In this document: positions 54,985 through 63,571 of the stretch, in pieces
How the letters are laid out: each line of letters opens with the position of its first letter
Numbering within the stretch: position 1 is the first letter of the stretch
NCBI RefSeq assembly: GCF_902859725.1
Contig: NZ_CADIJP010000003.1
Coordinates: 124,001-188,000, forward strand
Origin: Achromobacter mucicolens
Lineage (GTDB): Bacteria > Pseudomonadota > Gammaproteobacteria > Burkholderiales > Burkholderiaceae_B
DNA length: 64,000 bases
Reading direction: 5' to 3'
The notes under the pieces: generated by a model
Told to the model about the DNA's origin: nothing
Seen by the model: the letters and a program-made list of their open reading frames with translations, nothing else
Databases searched by the model: none
Program-made: the position numbers and the translations under genes

Positions 54985-55012
54985 AAAAAACCCGCCGGTT
55001 GTCGCCGGCGGG
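54985..55012 (-). terminator. Terminator of the TerC gene (minus strand)
   Basis: Perfect 8-bp stem CCCGCCGG / CCGGCGGG with a six-base loop; on the minus strand six T residues follow. It lies 25 bp after the TerC stop codon. Confidence 0.92.
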
Positions 55013-55036
55013 CGGTTGGAAGGCGGGACGCCAGGG

Positions 55037-56023
55037 TTACTGCGGCTTCAGTTCATCCGAGCGGGTTTTCCACAGCGAGAACAGCACGCCGCCAAGGATC
55101 AGGCTGAAGGTCACGCCCAGCGAAATCGCGGGAGGCACCTTGCCGATGAAACCGACCAGGAAGATCTTCGTGCCGATGAACACAAGGACCAGCGCCAGCG
55201 CGTACTTCAGGTAATGGAAGCGGTGGATCATCGCCGCCAGGGCAAAGTACAGCGCACGCAGGCCCAGGATCGCGAAGATGTTGCTCGTGTACACGATGAA
55301 CGGGTCGGTCGTGATGGCGAAGATCGCGGGCACCGAGTCCACGGCAAACACCAGGTCGACAAACTCGATCAGCACCAGCGCCAGCAGCAGCGGCGTCGCG
55401 TAACGCACCTTCTTGGACGTGGCCGGATCGACCTCGGTCACCATGAACGCGTTGCCGCGCAGGTCGTCCGTGACACGCATGTGACGCTTCAGGAACTTCA
55501 GGATCGGATTCGTGGCGATGTCAGGCGTCTGGTCCGCGATCATCCACATCTTGATGCCCGTGAACACCAGGAACGCGCCGAACAGATACAGCAGCCAGCC
55601 GAAGTTGCTGACCAGGGCGGCGCCCAGACCGATCATGGTGGCACGCAGCACGATGACGCCCAGGATGCCCCAGAACAGCACCCGGTGCTGGTACTGGCGC
55701 GGGATCGCAAAGAAGCTGAAGATCAGCGCGATCACGAACACGTTGTCCATGGACAGCGATTTTTCGATCATGAAGCCCGTGTAGTAGGCCATGCCGCTTT
55801 CCGCCCCCATGTTCCACCAGACCCAGCCGCCGAACAGCACGGCCGCGGTGATGTAGCCGGCGGACAGCAACAGGCTTTCGCGCACGCCGATCTCGCGGTC
55901 TTCCTTGTGCAGCACGCCCAGGTCAAAGGCCAGGAGGCTGACGACGATACCGACGAAGAGCAGCCAGCTCCACGCCGGTGTGCCGAGAAAATCGGCATTG
56001 AAGAAGGTGATCAGAGTGTCCAT
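55037..56023 (-). CDS. TerC family integral membrane protein
   Basis: A 328-residue inner-membrane protein with about nine helices, matching the TerC/Alx family: FDLGVLHKEDREIGVRESL at the start, SLSMDNVFVIALIFSFFAIP, GAFLVFTGIKMW, then LIEFVDLVFAVDSVPAIFAITTDPFIVYTSNIFAILGLRALYFAL. The duplicated S-x-D-N/A-V-D-S motifs are typical. Family members handle manganese or metal ions or load metal into exoenzymes. No yybP-ykoY-type riboswitch was recognised in the short leader. Divergent from the NhaR-like gene, with a terminator at the 3' end. Confidence 0.94.
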   Translation of the reverse strand: MDTLITFFNADFLGTPAWSWLLFVGIVVSLLAFDLGVLHKEDREIGVRESLLLSAGYITAAVLFGGWVWWNMGAESGMAYYTGFMIEKSLSMDNVFVIALIFSFFAIPRQYQHRVLFWGILGVIVLRATMIGLGAALVSNFGWLLYLFGAFLVFTGIKMWMIADQTPDIATNPILKFLKRHMRVTDDLRGNAFMVTEVDPATSKKVRYATPLLLALVLIEFVDLVFAVDSVPAIFAITTDPFIVYTSNIFAILGLRALYFALAAMIHRFHYLKYALALVLVFIGTKIFLVGFIGKVPPAISLGVTFSLILGGVLFSLWKTRSDELKPQ

Positions 56024-56103
56024 GATTGACCCCGCTAGATTCGAAGGAGCCCATCATCCCGCTCCGCCCAGAATGGAGAAATCAGCCTGAAAGTGAGTTA
56101 AGG

Positions 56104-56118
56104 TTCGGAAAAACCGAA
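56104..56118 (+). promoter_or_regulatory. NhaR/LysR-type operator candidate
   Basis: TTCGGAAAAACCGAA is a perfect inverted repeat (TTCGG / CCGAA) with the T-N11-A spacing, 15 bp before the NhaR-like start and about 80 bp before the divergent TerC start. Further TTCGG half-sites occur at 57011 and 57051, around the 3' end of the regulator. Confidence 0.6.
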
Positions 56119-56132
56119 GTGAGCCGACACCC

Positions 56133-57026
56133 ATGCTGAACTACCGTCACCTGTACTATTTCTGGATGGTTGCCAAGGAGGGCGGGTTTTCCCGCGCCGC
56201 CGAGCGCCTGGACATGGCCATTCAGACGATCAGCGCCCAGGTCCGGGAACTGGAAAAGAACCTGGGCCATCAGTTGCTCAAGCCGGCCGGGCGTGGCGTG
56301 GCGCTGACCGACGCCGGCCAGGCGGCGTTCGCCCGCGCCGAGGAAATCTTCCAGATCGGGCAAGTGCTGCCGCAGGAAGTGCGCGCGGCCGCCACCAAGC
56401 CCGTCGTGCGCCTGTCCGTGGGCTTGTCGGACGGCATTTCCAAGCTGGCGGCACACGCCTTGCTAGGCCCCGTGCTGCACACGCCCGATCTGCATCTGAC
56501 CTGCCATGAAGGCGAAGTGGAGGAGCTGCTGGGCGAGCTGGCGCGGCATCACCTGGATCTGGTGCTGGCCGGCCAGGGCGCCCCTGCCAACCCCAACCTG
56601 CGGCTGACCAGCGATCGCCTGGTGTCCTCGCCGGTGGACTGGTACGGCCCCGCCAAGCTGGTGCGCAAGTCGGACACGCTGGATTTTCCGCGCTGCCTGG
56701 AACGCCTGCCGGTGCTGCTACCCACGGGCCACTCGGTGCTGCGCCAGACGCTGGACCGCTGGTTTGCCGACCAGAACGTGTATCCGAACGTGGTGGGCGA
56801 ATTCGAGGACAGCGCACTCATGTCGGTGTTCGCGGCGCGGGGCCTGGGCGTCTTTCCGCTCAGCCGCCTGGGCGGGGATGACGTCGCGCTGTTGCGCGGT
56901 CTGCGGCCGCTGGCGCGCTGCGAGGACGTGCACGAGGAAATCCACGCCATCCGCAACCGCCGCGGCCAGCACCACCCCCTGGTCCGCGAGATTCTTTCCC
57001 AGGCCAAAACTTCGGTTTTATCTTAA
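56133..57026 (+). CDS. nhaR: NhaR-like LysR family regulator
   Basis: A 297-residue LysR regulator whose start MLNYRHLYYFWMVAKEGGFSRAAERLDMAIQTISAQVRELEKNLGHQLLKPAGRGVALTDAG follows NhaR closely. The effector domain (about residues 90-290) includes DWYGPAKLVRKSD and GVFPLSRLGGDDV. NhaR activates sodium/proton antiporter genes in response to sodium; no antiporter gene is present here, so the targets may be terC, divergent, or the membrane protein downstream. ATG at 56133 with the operator palindrome directly upstream. Confidence 0.88.
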   Translation: MLNYRHLYYFWMVAKEGGFSRAAERLDMAIQTISAQVRELEKNLGHQLLKPAGRGVALTDAGQAAFARAEEIFQIGQVLPQEVRAAATKPVVRLSVGLSDGISKLAAHALLGPVLHTPDLHLTCHEGEVEELLGELARHHLDLVLAGQGAPANPNLRLTSDRLVSSPVDWYGPAKLVRKSDTLDFPRCLERLPVLLPTGHSVLRQTLDRWFADQNVYPNVVGEFEDSALMSVFAARGLGVFPLSRLGGDDVALLRGLRPLARCEDVHEEIHAIRNRRGQHHPLVREILSQAKTSVLS

Positions 57027-57111
57027 TGTTTGTCACATCCACTCTGGTTTTTCGGAAATAGAATCCCCGCTATCGTGGCGGTTCTTTTTGAGTCATCGGA
57101 GTACCACATCA

Positions 57112-57507
57112 ATGAAGAAAATCATCTGGCTCGCTTTTGCCGTCCTCGCGGCGCTCTGGACCGGGCTGGTGGCGCTGACCCTGCAACTGACCGACTGGGT
57201 GCTGGCCACCATTGCCACGACGCAGGTCCCTGGCGCCGCCGTCGACACCTCGCAATGGGTTGCGCCGGCCTGGGCGGCCCCCTGGGTGGATCCGGCATGG
57301 CTGGAATCGCTGCAGGGCGGCCTGGTCTGGGCCGCGCAAGGCCTTAACCAGATGCTGCCCTTCGCAGGCAGCCTCGGCACGCTGATCACCGTGCTCGGCT
57401 GGATCTTCTGGGGCTTCATCATGGCCGGCCTGCTGGTGGTTGCCCTGATCCTGCACTGGCTGGCCGGCAAGCGCGAGCAGCAGGCCCCGGGGCGGCAAGT
57501 GGTGTAA
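57112..57507 (+). CDS. Small membrane protein of unknown function
   Basis: A 131-residue membrane protein with an N-terminal helix (MKKIIWLAFAVLAALWTGLVAL) that could be a signal anchor, a middle section rich in tryptophan, proline and alanine (WVAPAWAAPWVDPAWLESLQG), and a second helix near residues 90-120 (LGWIFWGFIMAGLLVVALILHW). GGAG precedes the ATG at 57112. It follows the NhaR-like gene by 85 bp and may be in its regulon because TTCGG half-sites flank that gap. Family unknown. Confidence 0.78.
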   Translation: MKKIIWLAFAVLAALWTGLVALTLQLTDWVLATIATTQVPGAAVDTSQWVAPAWAAPWVDPAWLESLQGGLVWAAQGLNQMLPFAGSLGTLITVLGWIFWGFIMAGLLVVALILHWLAGKREQQAPGRQVV

Positions 57508-57560
57508 AAAGGGGGCAGGCAACGCGCCGCCCGGTACGCTGCCCTTACCCGGAGCGTGCC

Positions 57561-58175
57561 GTGCTGTCTCGATCTACCCGTTGCCTGACCCTGCCGTTTT
57601 CGGCGCTGCTGGCCTGCGCCGGCGCGGCGTCCGCCCAGGCAGCGTCTGCCCACGGCGTCGCGGTCTGCACCGTGACGGGAACATCGGGACAGTACAGCGT
57701 GCGGGTGCGCAACACCAGCGACAGGACGCTCTCGCACGCCGACGTGGTGGGCGTGCACCTGGATGCCGCCGGCCAGGGCGGCGCGCAGGTCACAGTCAAC
57801 CTGCAGGACGTGCCGCCCGGCAAATACAAGACCGCCGTGCTGGCGCGCCCTGGCGAGTCCGCGGCGCTGGTCAGCATCGCCACCTACCAGACCATCGACG
57901 GCGTCGACACCCCCCAACAGGAACTCTACGCAGGCAAGGTCGCCCATGTCGCGCATGGCTCGGCCCTGCAATACACGTTGGCGCCGCTGGCCTTGCGCGG
58001 CTGGACGGTGGCCTATGGCACGGCGCAGAGTGCCAAGCTGGAACCCGGCAGCGCCGTGCTGCTGATCTATCCCGCCCGCACGGGCAAGAAACGCGACGTC
58101 ACGCGGCCCGACGCCGGGCGCGCGCCGGCGGACGTGGTGCCGCTTGCGCCCTGCCCCGCCGTTCGCGGGAATTGA
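57561..58175 (+). CDS. Exported protein of unknown function
   Basis: A 204-residue exported protein with signal peptide (residues 1-25, ending AQA-A). The mature part is rich in beta-type sequence (QYSVRVRNTSDRTLSHADVVGVHLDAAGQGGAQVTVNLQDVPPGKYKTAVLA) suggesting an immunoglobulin-like or fimbrial-adhesin fold, followed by a proline-rich end. Two cysteines lie in the mature region (VCTV near the start and the final C-P-A). The start is a GTG at 57561 with GGAG upstream. No family recognised. Confidence 0.68.
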   Translation: MLSRSTRCLTLPFSALLACAGAASAQAASAHGVAVCTVTGTSGQYSVRVRNTSDRTLSHADVVGVHLDAAGQGGAQVTVNLQDVPPGKYKTAVLARPGESAALVSIATYQTIDGVDTPQQELYAGKVAHVAHGSALQYTLAPLALRGWTVAYGTAQSAKLEPGSAVLLIYPARTGKKRDVTRPDAGRAPADVVPLAPCPAVRGN

Positions 58176-58194
58176 CCGCGGCCTTTGACCGCGA

Positions 58195-58596
58195 TCACGT
58201 GCCGCTCAAGAGGTCGCGCTCGTTCAGGAGCGCATAGACGATCTCGGGCCGGTTGTCGAAACCGCGGCGGATCGCGGCGGGCAGCGACGCCCGCGTCTTG
58301 CGGCACAGGCCAGGCAATTCTTCCAATTGAATCGAGATGCCGCGCGAGGTCCGCACCTCGTTTTCGCTGGGCGTGATGTGGATCACGATGCCAAGCTGGG
58401 CCTGGATGCGCCCCTGCATGGCCCGCAAGTCGTCCAGGCTGGTGATGTTTTCCAGCCGCGCGACCAGGCGCTTTTCTTCTTCCCTGGTCAGCCGCAGCAC
58501 GCGCAGGTCGGAAGCCGGATTGGCCAGCAACCGGTCCCGGTCGCACACACAGGCGCCGGGAGGACATTCTTGGCGGATGGGAAACGGCAGGTTCAT
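58195..58596 (-). CDS. Small conserved protein with N-terminal cysteine cluster
   Basis: A 133-residue soluble protein. Near the N-terminus is the compact cluster C-P-P-G-A-C-V-C (residues 11-18), which could bind a metal. The rest is helical: LRLTREEEKRLVARLENITSLDDLRAMQGRIQAQLGIVIHITPSENEVRTSRGISIQLEELPGLCRKTRASLPAAIRRGFDNRPEIVYALLNERDLL. The helical repeats resemble small regulatory or partner proteins of Burkholderiales. Function unknown; it stands alone, and the divergent promoter region precedes it. Confidence 0.74.
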   Translation of the reverse strand: MNLPFPIRQECPPGACVCDRDRLLANPASDLRVLRLTREEEKRLVARLENITSLDDLRAMQGRIQAQLGIVIHITPSENEVRTSRGISIQLEELPGLCRKTRASLPAAIRRGFDNRPEIVYALLNERDLLSGT

Positions 58597-58722
58597 GGGG
58601 ACGGTGCGCCAGCCACGACGGCGCGGGACGGTATCTTCCGGATTCTAACCAGGATGAACGACCGCCCGCACACGCGCACTGCTCGTTTACCCGCAAGCGC
58701 GTGCCGCGCCCGCCCCTTCCCG

Positions 58723-61092
58723 CTACCAGTAATAGTTCATGCTCAGCATCGCCTCGCGCTCCATGCCACGGAACGTGTAGGTGTAGTAACGCTTGTCGAA
58801 TACGTTGTTCACGTTCAGGGCAATGCGGTAGCGCGGCGTTTCATAGGCGATGGCAACGTCGGCCAGCGTGAAGGCCGGGTTGTATTGCGTGGTGCCGTCC
58901 TCCGCGGTGTTCAGCGGCGCCTTGCCGCGATAGCGCAAGCCGCCCCCCAGCATCAGGCCCTGAACCTGCTGCGGCCGGTAATCCAGCCACAGGCTTGCCG
59001 TCTGACGCGCGGTCTGCGTGAGTTGGCGGCCCACATCCTGCAGGCGGTTGCTCTTGGTGGTGCGCGGGTCGATGTAGGTGTAGCCGGCCATCACGCTGAG
59101 TTCACGCGAGAGCGGAAACTTGGCCTCCAGTTCGACGCCGGTGGAACGCACCTCGCCCGTCTGCACGCTGAATCGCGGATGGTCCGGATCCTGCGTTGTC
59201 ACATTGGTCTGGCGGATGTCGAAGACGGCTGCGGTCAAGAGCGCATCCGTGCCGGGCGGCTGGTACTTCACGCCGACTTCATACTGCTTGCCCTCGCGCG
59301 GCTTGAACGCCGTGCCGTCGAACTGCTTGCCCGTGATCGGATCGAACGCCGTCGAATAGCTGACGTACGGCGCCACCCCGTTGTCAAAGAGATAGAGCAG
59401 GCCCACGCTGCCGGTGGTGGCCGAGTCGCTGATGCGCGGTTGCGTGGTGCTGGTCTGGGTGGTGCGCACGAAGTCGCGGCGCAGGCTCACGTTGCCGACC
59501 CAATTGTTCCACTTGAGCTGGTTCAGCGTGTAGATGCCGGTCTGCTTCAGGTCCGTGCGCGACGGGTCCAGCTCGGGATAATCGATGTTCTGGCCATAGA
59601 CCGGCGCATAGATGTCCAGGTTGGGCACGTCCCAGCCAAAGCCCAGCGCATCGTTCTCCTTGTAGCGCAGATAGTCCACGCCCAGCGCAAAGGTGTGCTG
59701 CAGGTCGCCCCACTTGAAGTCGCGCGATGCGCGGCTGTCCACGGCGAACGTCTTGCCGTTGGTGCGTTGGGCGAGGCTGCCGCGCGTGACCGTGCGCCGG
59801 TCATCAAGCAGGTCCATCGCGTAGATGTGCCGGTAGTCGATGTCGATCTCGGAATAGCGCAGGTTCTGGCGCAGTCGCCAGCCGTTGTCCGTGTCGTGCT
59901 CGAAGGCGTAGCCGATGGACTTCGTGTCGCGGTCGAAGCGGTCGAAATCCGGGTCACCCGCGGTGCGGCTGAGCGGCAGGTCGCCGATCTCTGGATAGGT
60001 ATACAGGTTGGGCCACCAGCTCTTGGGCGTCGCACGCTCCTTGGAGTACGTGCCCAGCAGGGTCACCCGGGTCTGGTTCGTGATGTTCCACAGGATCGAC
60101 GGCGCCACGGATATCCGGTCGTCGCGCGAACCGTCCGTGCGGCCGTCGCTGTCGCGGCCCAACACGTTCAGGCGATACAGTACCTTGCCTTCGGCGTCGA
60201 ACGCGCCCCCCAGGTCCGCCGTGAGCTGGCGGCGGTTGTACGTGCCGTAGCTGGCGCCGACGCTGTTGACGTGATCCGCGGAGGGCCGTTTGGAGACCAC
60301 GTTGATGACCCCGCCCGGCCGCCCCTGGCCGAACAGCACCGACGCGGGCCCCTTGAGCACTTCGATGCTATCGAGCTCTTCGATGTTGTCGTTCCAGGAC
60401 GCATACGTGCCGGTCGACAGCTGCTTCAAGCCATCCTTGAAATAGGCGCTGCCGTCGCTGAAGCCGCGAATGACGGCGCCCGTCATCCGCGCATCGCTCG
60501 ACCCCGACACCTCCGTCTGCACCCCGGGCGTGTAGGCCAGCGCGCTTTCCAGGTTGCGCGGCGCCTGCACCTTCAACTGCTCCTGCGTCACGATCGACAC
60601 CGAACGCGGCGTCTCGATCAGCGGCACGTCCAGCTTGCCGCTCTGGCTGGAAAGCGCGACATAGCTGTCAGCCGTTCCCACCGCCACGCCATGCACCGTC
60701 ACCGGCTCGAGCTGCGCGGAGCCGCCCGACGGGGCGGTCAGCGACACATTGCGGCCGTCGCGCTGGAAGGCGATGCCGGTGCCCGCCAGCAACCGGCGCA
60801 GCGCCTCGTCCGGCGTCAACTGTCCCGCTACCGCCGGCGCGGTGCGGCCGCGCACGGTCTCGGGCAGATAGAAGATCACCAGCGACGCCTGCTCGCCCAA
60901 CTGCAGCAGCGCATCGCCCAGCGGCTGCGCCGTGATGCTGATCTGCACCGGCGCGGTCTGCGCCACCGCATCGTTGGGCATGGCGCCCCACGCCAATGCC
61001 AGGGAAATCGCCAGCGCGCCGCCGGCGCCGTGCGCACCGCGTCTTGCGGCCTTGCGCGCCGCTGCGCGCTGCTTAACTTGCTTGTCCATCAT
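58723..61092 (-). CDS. TonB-dependent siderophore receptor with signalling domain
   Basis: A 789-residue outer-membrane receptor of the FecA/FpvA type. Signal peptide (residues 1-43, ending AVA-Q), then the STN signalling domain (about 48-115; ISITAQPLGDALLQLGEQASLVIFYLPETVRG, TPDEALRRLLAGTGIAF), plug (IRGFSDGSAYFKDGLKQ, SIEVLKGPASVLFGQGRPGGVINVVSKRP), and a barrel that ends in tryptophan (NYYW). Preceded by FecR and sigma genes, it forms a second surface-signalling system. Two adjacent ATGs occur at 61092 and 61089. Fur-box candidates lie upstream of the receptor and of the sigma gene. Confidence 0.93.
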   Translation of the reverse strand: MMDKQVKQRAAARKAARRGAHGAGGALAISLALAWGAMPNDAVAQTAPVQISITAQPLGDALLQLGEQASLVIFYLPETVRGRTAPAVAGQLTPDEALRRLLAGTGIAFQRDGRNVSLTAPSGGSAQLEPVTVHGVAVGTADSYVALSSQSGKLDVPLIETPRSVSIVTQEQLKVQAPRNLESALAYTPGVQTEVSGSSDARMTGAVIRGFSDGSAYFKDGLKQLSTGTYASWNDNIEELDSIEVLKGPASVLFGQGRPGGVINVVSKRPSADHVNSVGASYGTYNRRQLTADLGGAFDAEGKVLYRLNVLGRDSDGRTDGSRDDRISVAPSILWNITNQTRVTLLGTYSKERATPKSWWPNLYTYPEIGDLPLSRTAGDPDFDRFDRDTKSIGYAFEHDTDNGWRLRQNLRYSEIDIDYRHIYAMDLLDDRRTVTRGSLAQRTNGKTFAVDSRASRDFKWGDLQHTFALGVDYLRYKENDALGFGWDVPNLDIYAPVYGQNIDYPELDPSRTDLKQTGIYTLNQLKWNNWVGNVSLRRDFVRTTQTSTTQPRISDSATTGSVGLLYLFDNGVAPYVSYSTAFDPITGKQFDGTAFKPREGKQYEVGVKYQPPGTDALLTAAVFDIRQTNVTTQDPDHPRFSVQTGEVRSTGVELEAKFPLSRELSVMAGYTYIDPRTTKSNRLQDVGRQLTQTARQTASLWLDYRPQQVQGLMLGGGLRYRGKAPLNTAEDGTTQYNPAFTLADVAIAYETPRYRIALNVNNVFDKRYYTYTFRGMEREAMLSMNYYW

Positions 61093-61225
61093 CAGAAGAA
61101 AATTCCGGTACAACTGCCCGCGCCGTGAGCGCCCGACACCCTTGGCCAAAGGTTGCTTCCAGGGTCGATCGGCCTCTCGCGTACGACCCCTTTCATCGGA
61201 TAGACGCCGCAAGCCCGGAAAAACC

Positions 61226-61241
61226 GGAATGATTCTCGATA
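61226..61241 (-). promoter_or_regulatory. Fur-box candidate upstream of the second siderophore receptor
   Basis: On the minus strand the sequence reads TCGAGAATCATTCC, close to the Fur 7-1-7 motif (TGAGAAT-N-ATTCTCA). It lies about 135 bp before the receptor start and 80 bp after the FecR stop, suggesting a separate promoter for the receptor gene. Confidence 0.5.
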
Positions 61242-61319
61242 GAATATTTGAAACAAAATAATTCTGAACGGCGACGGTCGCCCTTTCGCTTCCGAAACCG
61301 GGAGTGGCCAGCAGCGGCG

Positions 61320-62321
61320 CTAGCGCGGCGCCAGGACTGCGCCGCCCCCGGCCGGATACAGCACGATCACCGGGGCGATGTGAGGCAGCACGTCCAGCAC
61401 CGATTCGGGCTCGTCGATCGGCAGGGTGCCAGCCACGCGCAGTTGCGCAAGCTTGCGGTCGTCGATCCGCAACGGATTGCGCAGGTAGCGGTTCAGCTCC
61501 GCCACCACCTGTGCCAGCGGCGTATCGCGGAACATGAGCCGGCCGCGCTGCCAGGCCGTGATCGCCGCCACGTTTTCCTGGTGCGGCGCATCCAGGGGCC
61601 CGCCGGGCGCGTAGCGCGCGGCGTAGCCTGCCGTCAGGTGGCGTGTGGTCCTGTTCCACCATTCGCCAGCGGAGAACGCCACGCTGCCCTCGTCCACCGC
61701 CAGCGCCACGGCATCGCCCTCGCGCCGCACATTGAAACGCGTACCCGTCACCCGCACCTGTGCCGCCCCTGCATTCACCGTAAAGGGCCGCGCCGCGTCC
61801 GGACTAACCGTGAACAACGCCTCGCCCGCCAGCAGTTCGACCTCGCGCCGGTCCGCGTACAGCGCGACCTGCAATTGCGTGTCGGTGTTCAGCTCCACCA
61901 GGGAGCCATCGGGCAAGGCCACGCGCTTGCGCTCGCCCCGCGCGGTCGCCAGCGATTGCGAGAAATCGGGCGACGGCGACCACAGCCGCGGGGCAATCAC
62001 ACCGGCAGCAAGCGTCAAGGCACAGGCCGCCGACAGCCCCGCGGCGAACCTGCGGCGGCCCGGCCGGGCGGGCGCCTCGTCGGACCGCGCCAGGATCTCG
62101 CGCATCTCGTCTTGCGGCAGGCTATCCGCGACACGCCACACGGCCTGCATCGCGCGGTACTGGCGCGCGTGTTCCGGGTCCGCCGCCAGCCACGCGTCGA
62201 ACGCCCGACTTTCTGCCCCATCCAGCGCGCCCAGTCGCTCGCGCGCGAACCAGTGCGCCGCCTGGTCGCGCGGCGTTGCAGGCGTGCGGGAGGCGTCCGC
62301 GCGGGAATCAGTGCGGGGCAT
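61320..62321 (-). CDS. FecR-type regulator of the second receptor
   Basis: A 333-residue inner-membrane anti-sigma regulator. The N-terminal cytoplasmic part carries the DUF4880 pattern (DQAAHWFARERLGALDGAESRAFDAWLAADPEHARQYRAMQAVW), then a helix near residues 92-110, then the FecR domain (about 120-235; TARGERKRVALPDGSLVELNTDTQLQVALY, VTGTRFNVRREG) and a C-terminal STN-like segment (RVAGTLPIDEPESVLDVLPHIAPVIV). The start (62321) overlaps the sigma-factor stop by 14 bp; a start six codons earlier is possible. Confidence 0.9.
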   Translation of the reverse strand: MPRTDSRADASRTPATPRDQAAHWFARERLGALDGAESRAFDAWLAADPEHARQYRAMQAVWRVADSLPQDEMREILARSDEAPARPGRRRFAAGLSAACALTLAAGVIAPRLWSPSPDFSQSLATARGERKRVALPDGSLVELNTDTQLQVALYADRREVELLAGEALFTVSPDAARPFTVNAGAAQVRVTGTRFNVRREGDAVALAVDEGSVAFSAGEWWNRTTRHLTAGYAARYAPGGPLDAPHQENVAAITAWQRGRLMFRDTPLAQVVAELNRYLRNPLRIDDRKLAQLRVAGTLPIDEPESVLDVLPHIAPVIVLYPAGGGAVLAPR

Positions 62322-62814
62322 GATCTTGCAACCGGTCATGGATATGGGTCAGCGCGCGCTTCATGTGTTTTTCGACCATGCTCTGCGTCAACCCGAGTTT
62401 CTCGGCGATTTCGGCCTGGGTGAAGCCTTCGAGCTTGTTCCACAAGAACACCTGCTGGCATTTGAGGGGCAGCTCGGCCAGCGCCGACTTTAGCGCATCG
62501 GCAAGCTGCGCCGCGCGTATCGAGGACTCCGGATCCGCCTGGACGGGATGCTCGGCATCCGACAATGCATCCAGGCTCAGCACCTCGCGCCGCGACTGGC
62601 GGCGGAACTCGCCATTCAGACGGTTCTGGCTGGCGCCATACAGGTAGGCCTTCGGGTCCAACACGGCGGATTCGCCATTGCGCAGCATGTTGGCCACGAC
62701 GTCCTGCGCGGCATCCTCCGCGTCGTGCCGGCTCGTGCTGCGCCGCGTCCACGTCCCGATCAGCTCGCGGTAATGCGCGAGCCAACCTTTTTCGGAGGGC
62801 GGTGGACGAGACAT
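62308..62814 (-). CDS. FecI-type ECF sigma factor
   Basis: A 168-residue iron-uptake ECF sigma factor. Region 2: HDAEDAAQDVVANMLRNGESAVLDPKAYLYGASQNRLN. Region 4: LAELPLKCQQVFLWNKLEGFTQAEIAEKLGLTQSMVEKHMKRAL (about residues 110-155). The start at 62814 was chosen because longer starts lie inside the Fur-box candidate at 62851-62874. FecR follows with an overlap. Iron-dependent expression is expected from the Fur box. Confidence 0.92.
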   Translation of the reverse strand: MSRPPPSEKGWLAHYRELIGTWTRRSTSRHDAEDAAQDVVANMLRNGESAVLDPKAYLYGASQNRLNGEFRRQSRREVLSLDALSDAEHPVQADPESSIRAAQLADALKSALAELPLKCQQVFLWNKLEGFTQAEIAEKLGLTQSMVEKHMKRALTHIHDRLQDHAPH

Positions 62815-62850
62815 GGAGAGCAGCAGAAAATCGCAGGCGGAAAGGGTCGC

Positions 62851-62874
62851 ATTATCAATCATGATTCTCATTAC
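62851..62874 (-). promoter_or_regulatory. Fur-box upstream of the second FecI-type gene
   Basis: On the minus strand the run AATGAGAATCATGATT followed by GATAAT fits the Fur consensus core TGAGAATnATTCTCA and the GATAAT repeats well. It is 37 bp before the sigma start, between it and the divergent SanA/YdcF-like gene, so it could control both. Confidence 0.75.
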
Positions 62875-62939
62875 GACAAATGAGACCTCGACGCACTTTG
62901 CCGTAAGCTCATGCCCTCGCCTTCTCTCCGGCACACGAC

Positions 62940-63518
62940 ATGACATTTTCGATCTACCGATTTGCGACCCGCGCCGCGATGATTCTGGCCGCGCTGGTGC
63001 TGCTGGCGGCCTTTGCCCTGGCCGCGACTGGCCTGATGACCGGCGCACGCCACGCGGACGTGGCCGTCGTGCTGGGCAACAAGGTAGAACCCGGCGGCCA
63101 GCCTTCGCCGCGCCTGGCTGCGCGGCTGGACCGCGCCTACGACTGCTATGCCGCATCGCGATGCCGCATGCTGTTCGTCAGCGGCGGCGTGGATCCGGCC
63201 GGCACGGACGAAGCCGCCGCCATGCGCGATTACCTGCGGGCGCGCGGCGTGCCCGCGGACCGCATCGTCGTCGACAGTGCGGGCGTGGACACGTGGGCAA
63301 CCGCCCGTCACGCCAGCGCCTACATGCGCGAACACGGCTACACACGGGCCCTGGCCGTGACGCAGTATTTCCATGTGCCGCGCACGATGCTCGCGCTCAA
63401 GCGCCAGGGCGTGGCCGAGGTCAGCGGCGCCTATCCGGCATTTTTCGAAATGCGCGACCTCTATTCCGTTTTCCGTGAGCTGCCCGCCGTGGCGCTGTAT
63501 ATTTTCCGGCCGCTATAA
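62940..63518 (+). CDS. SanA/YdcF family (DUF218) membrane-anchored protein
   Basis: A 192-residue protein with an N-terminal helix (residues 10-34) and a DUF218 domain facing the periplasm. Hallmarks are AVVLGNKVEPGGQPSPRLAARLDRAYDCYAASRC, FVSGGVDPAGTDEAAAMRDYLRARGVPADRIVVDSAGVDTWATARHASAYM and ALAVTQYFHVPRTMLALKRQG. SanA and YdcF proteins affect the envelope and vancomycin tolerance; biochemical role unknown. The ATG at 62940 is divergent from the second FecI gene with a Fur box between. Confidence 0.9.
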   Translation: MTFSIYRFATRAAMILAALVLLAAFALAATGLMTGARHADVAVVLGNKVEPGGQPSPRLAARLDRAYDCYAASRCRMLFVSGGVDPAGTDEAAAMRDYLRARGVPADRIVVDSAGVDTWATARHASAYMREHGYTRALAVTQYFHVPRTMLALKRQGVAEVSGAYPAFFEMRDLYSVFRELPAVALYIFRPL

Positions 63519-63571
63519 GGGCGAACCATCAGGGCGCATCCGCCCGCCTGATCCATCCAGGACTTCCCATC

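Noticed and set aside
58327-61128. 933-codon plus-strand frame opposite the second siderophore receptor
   Set aside because: Antisense shadow; composition unlike any real protein of the window.
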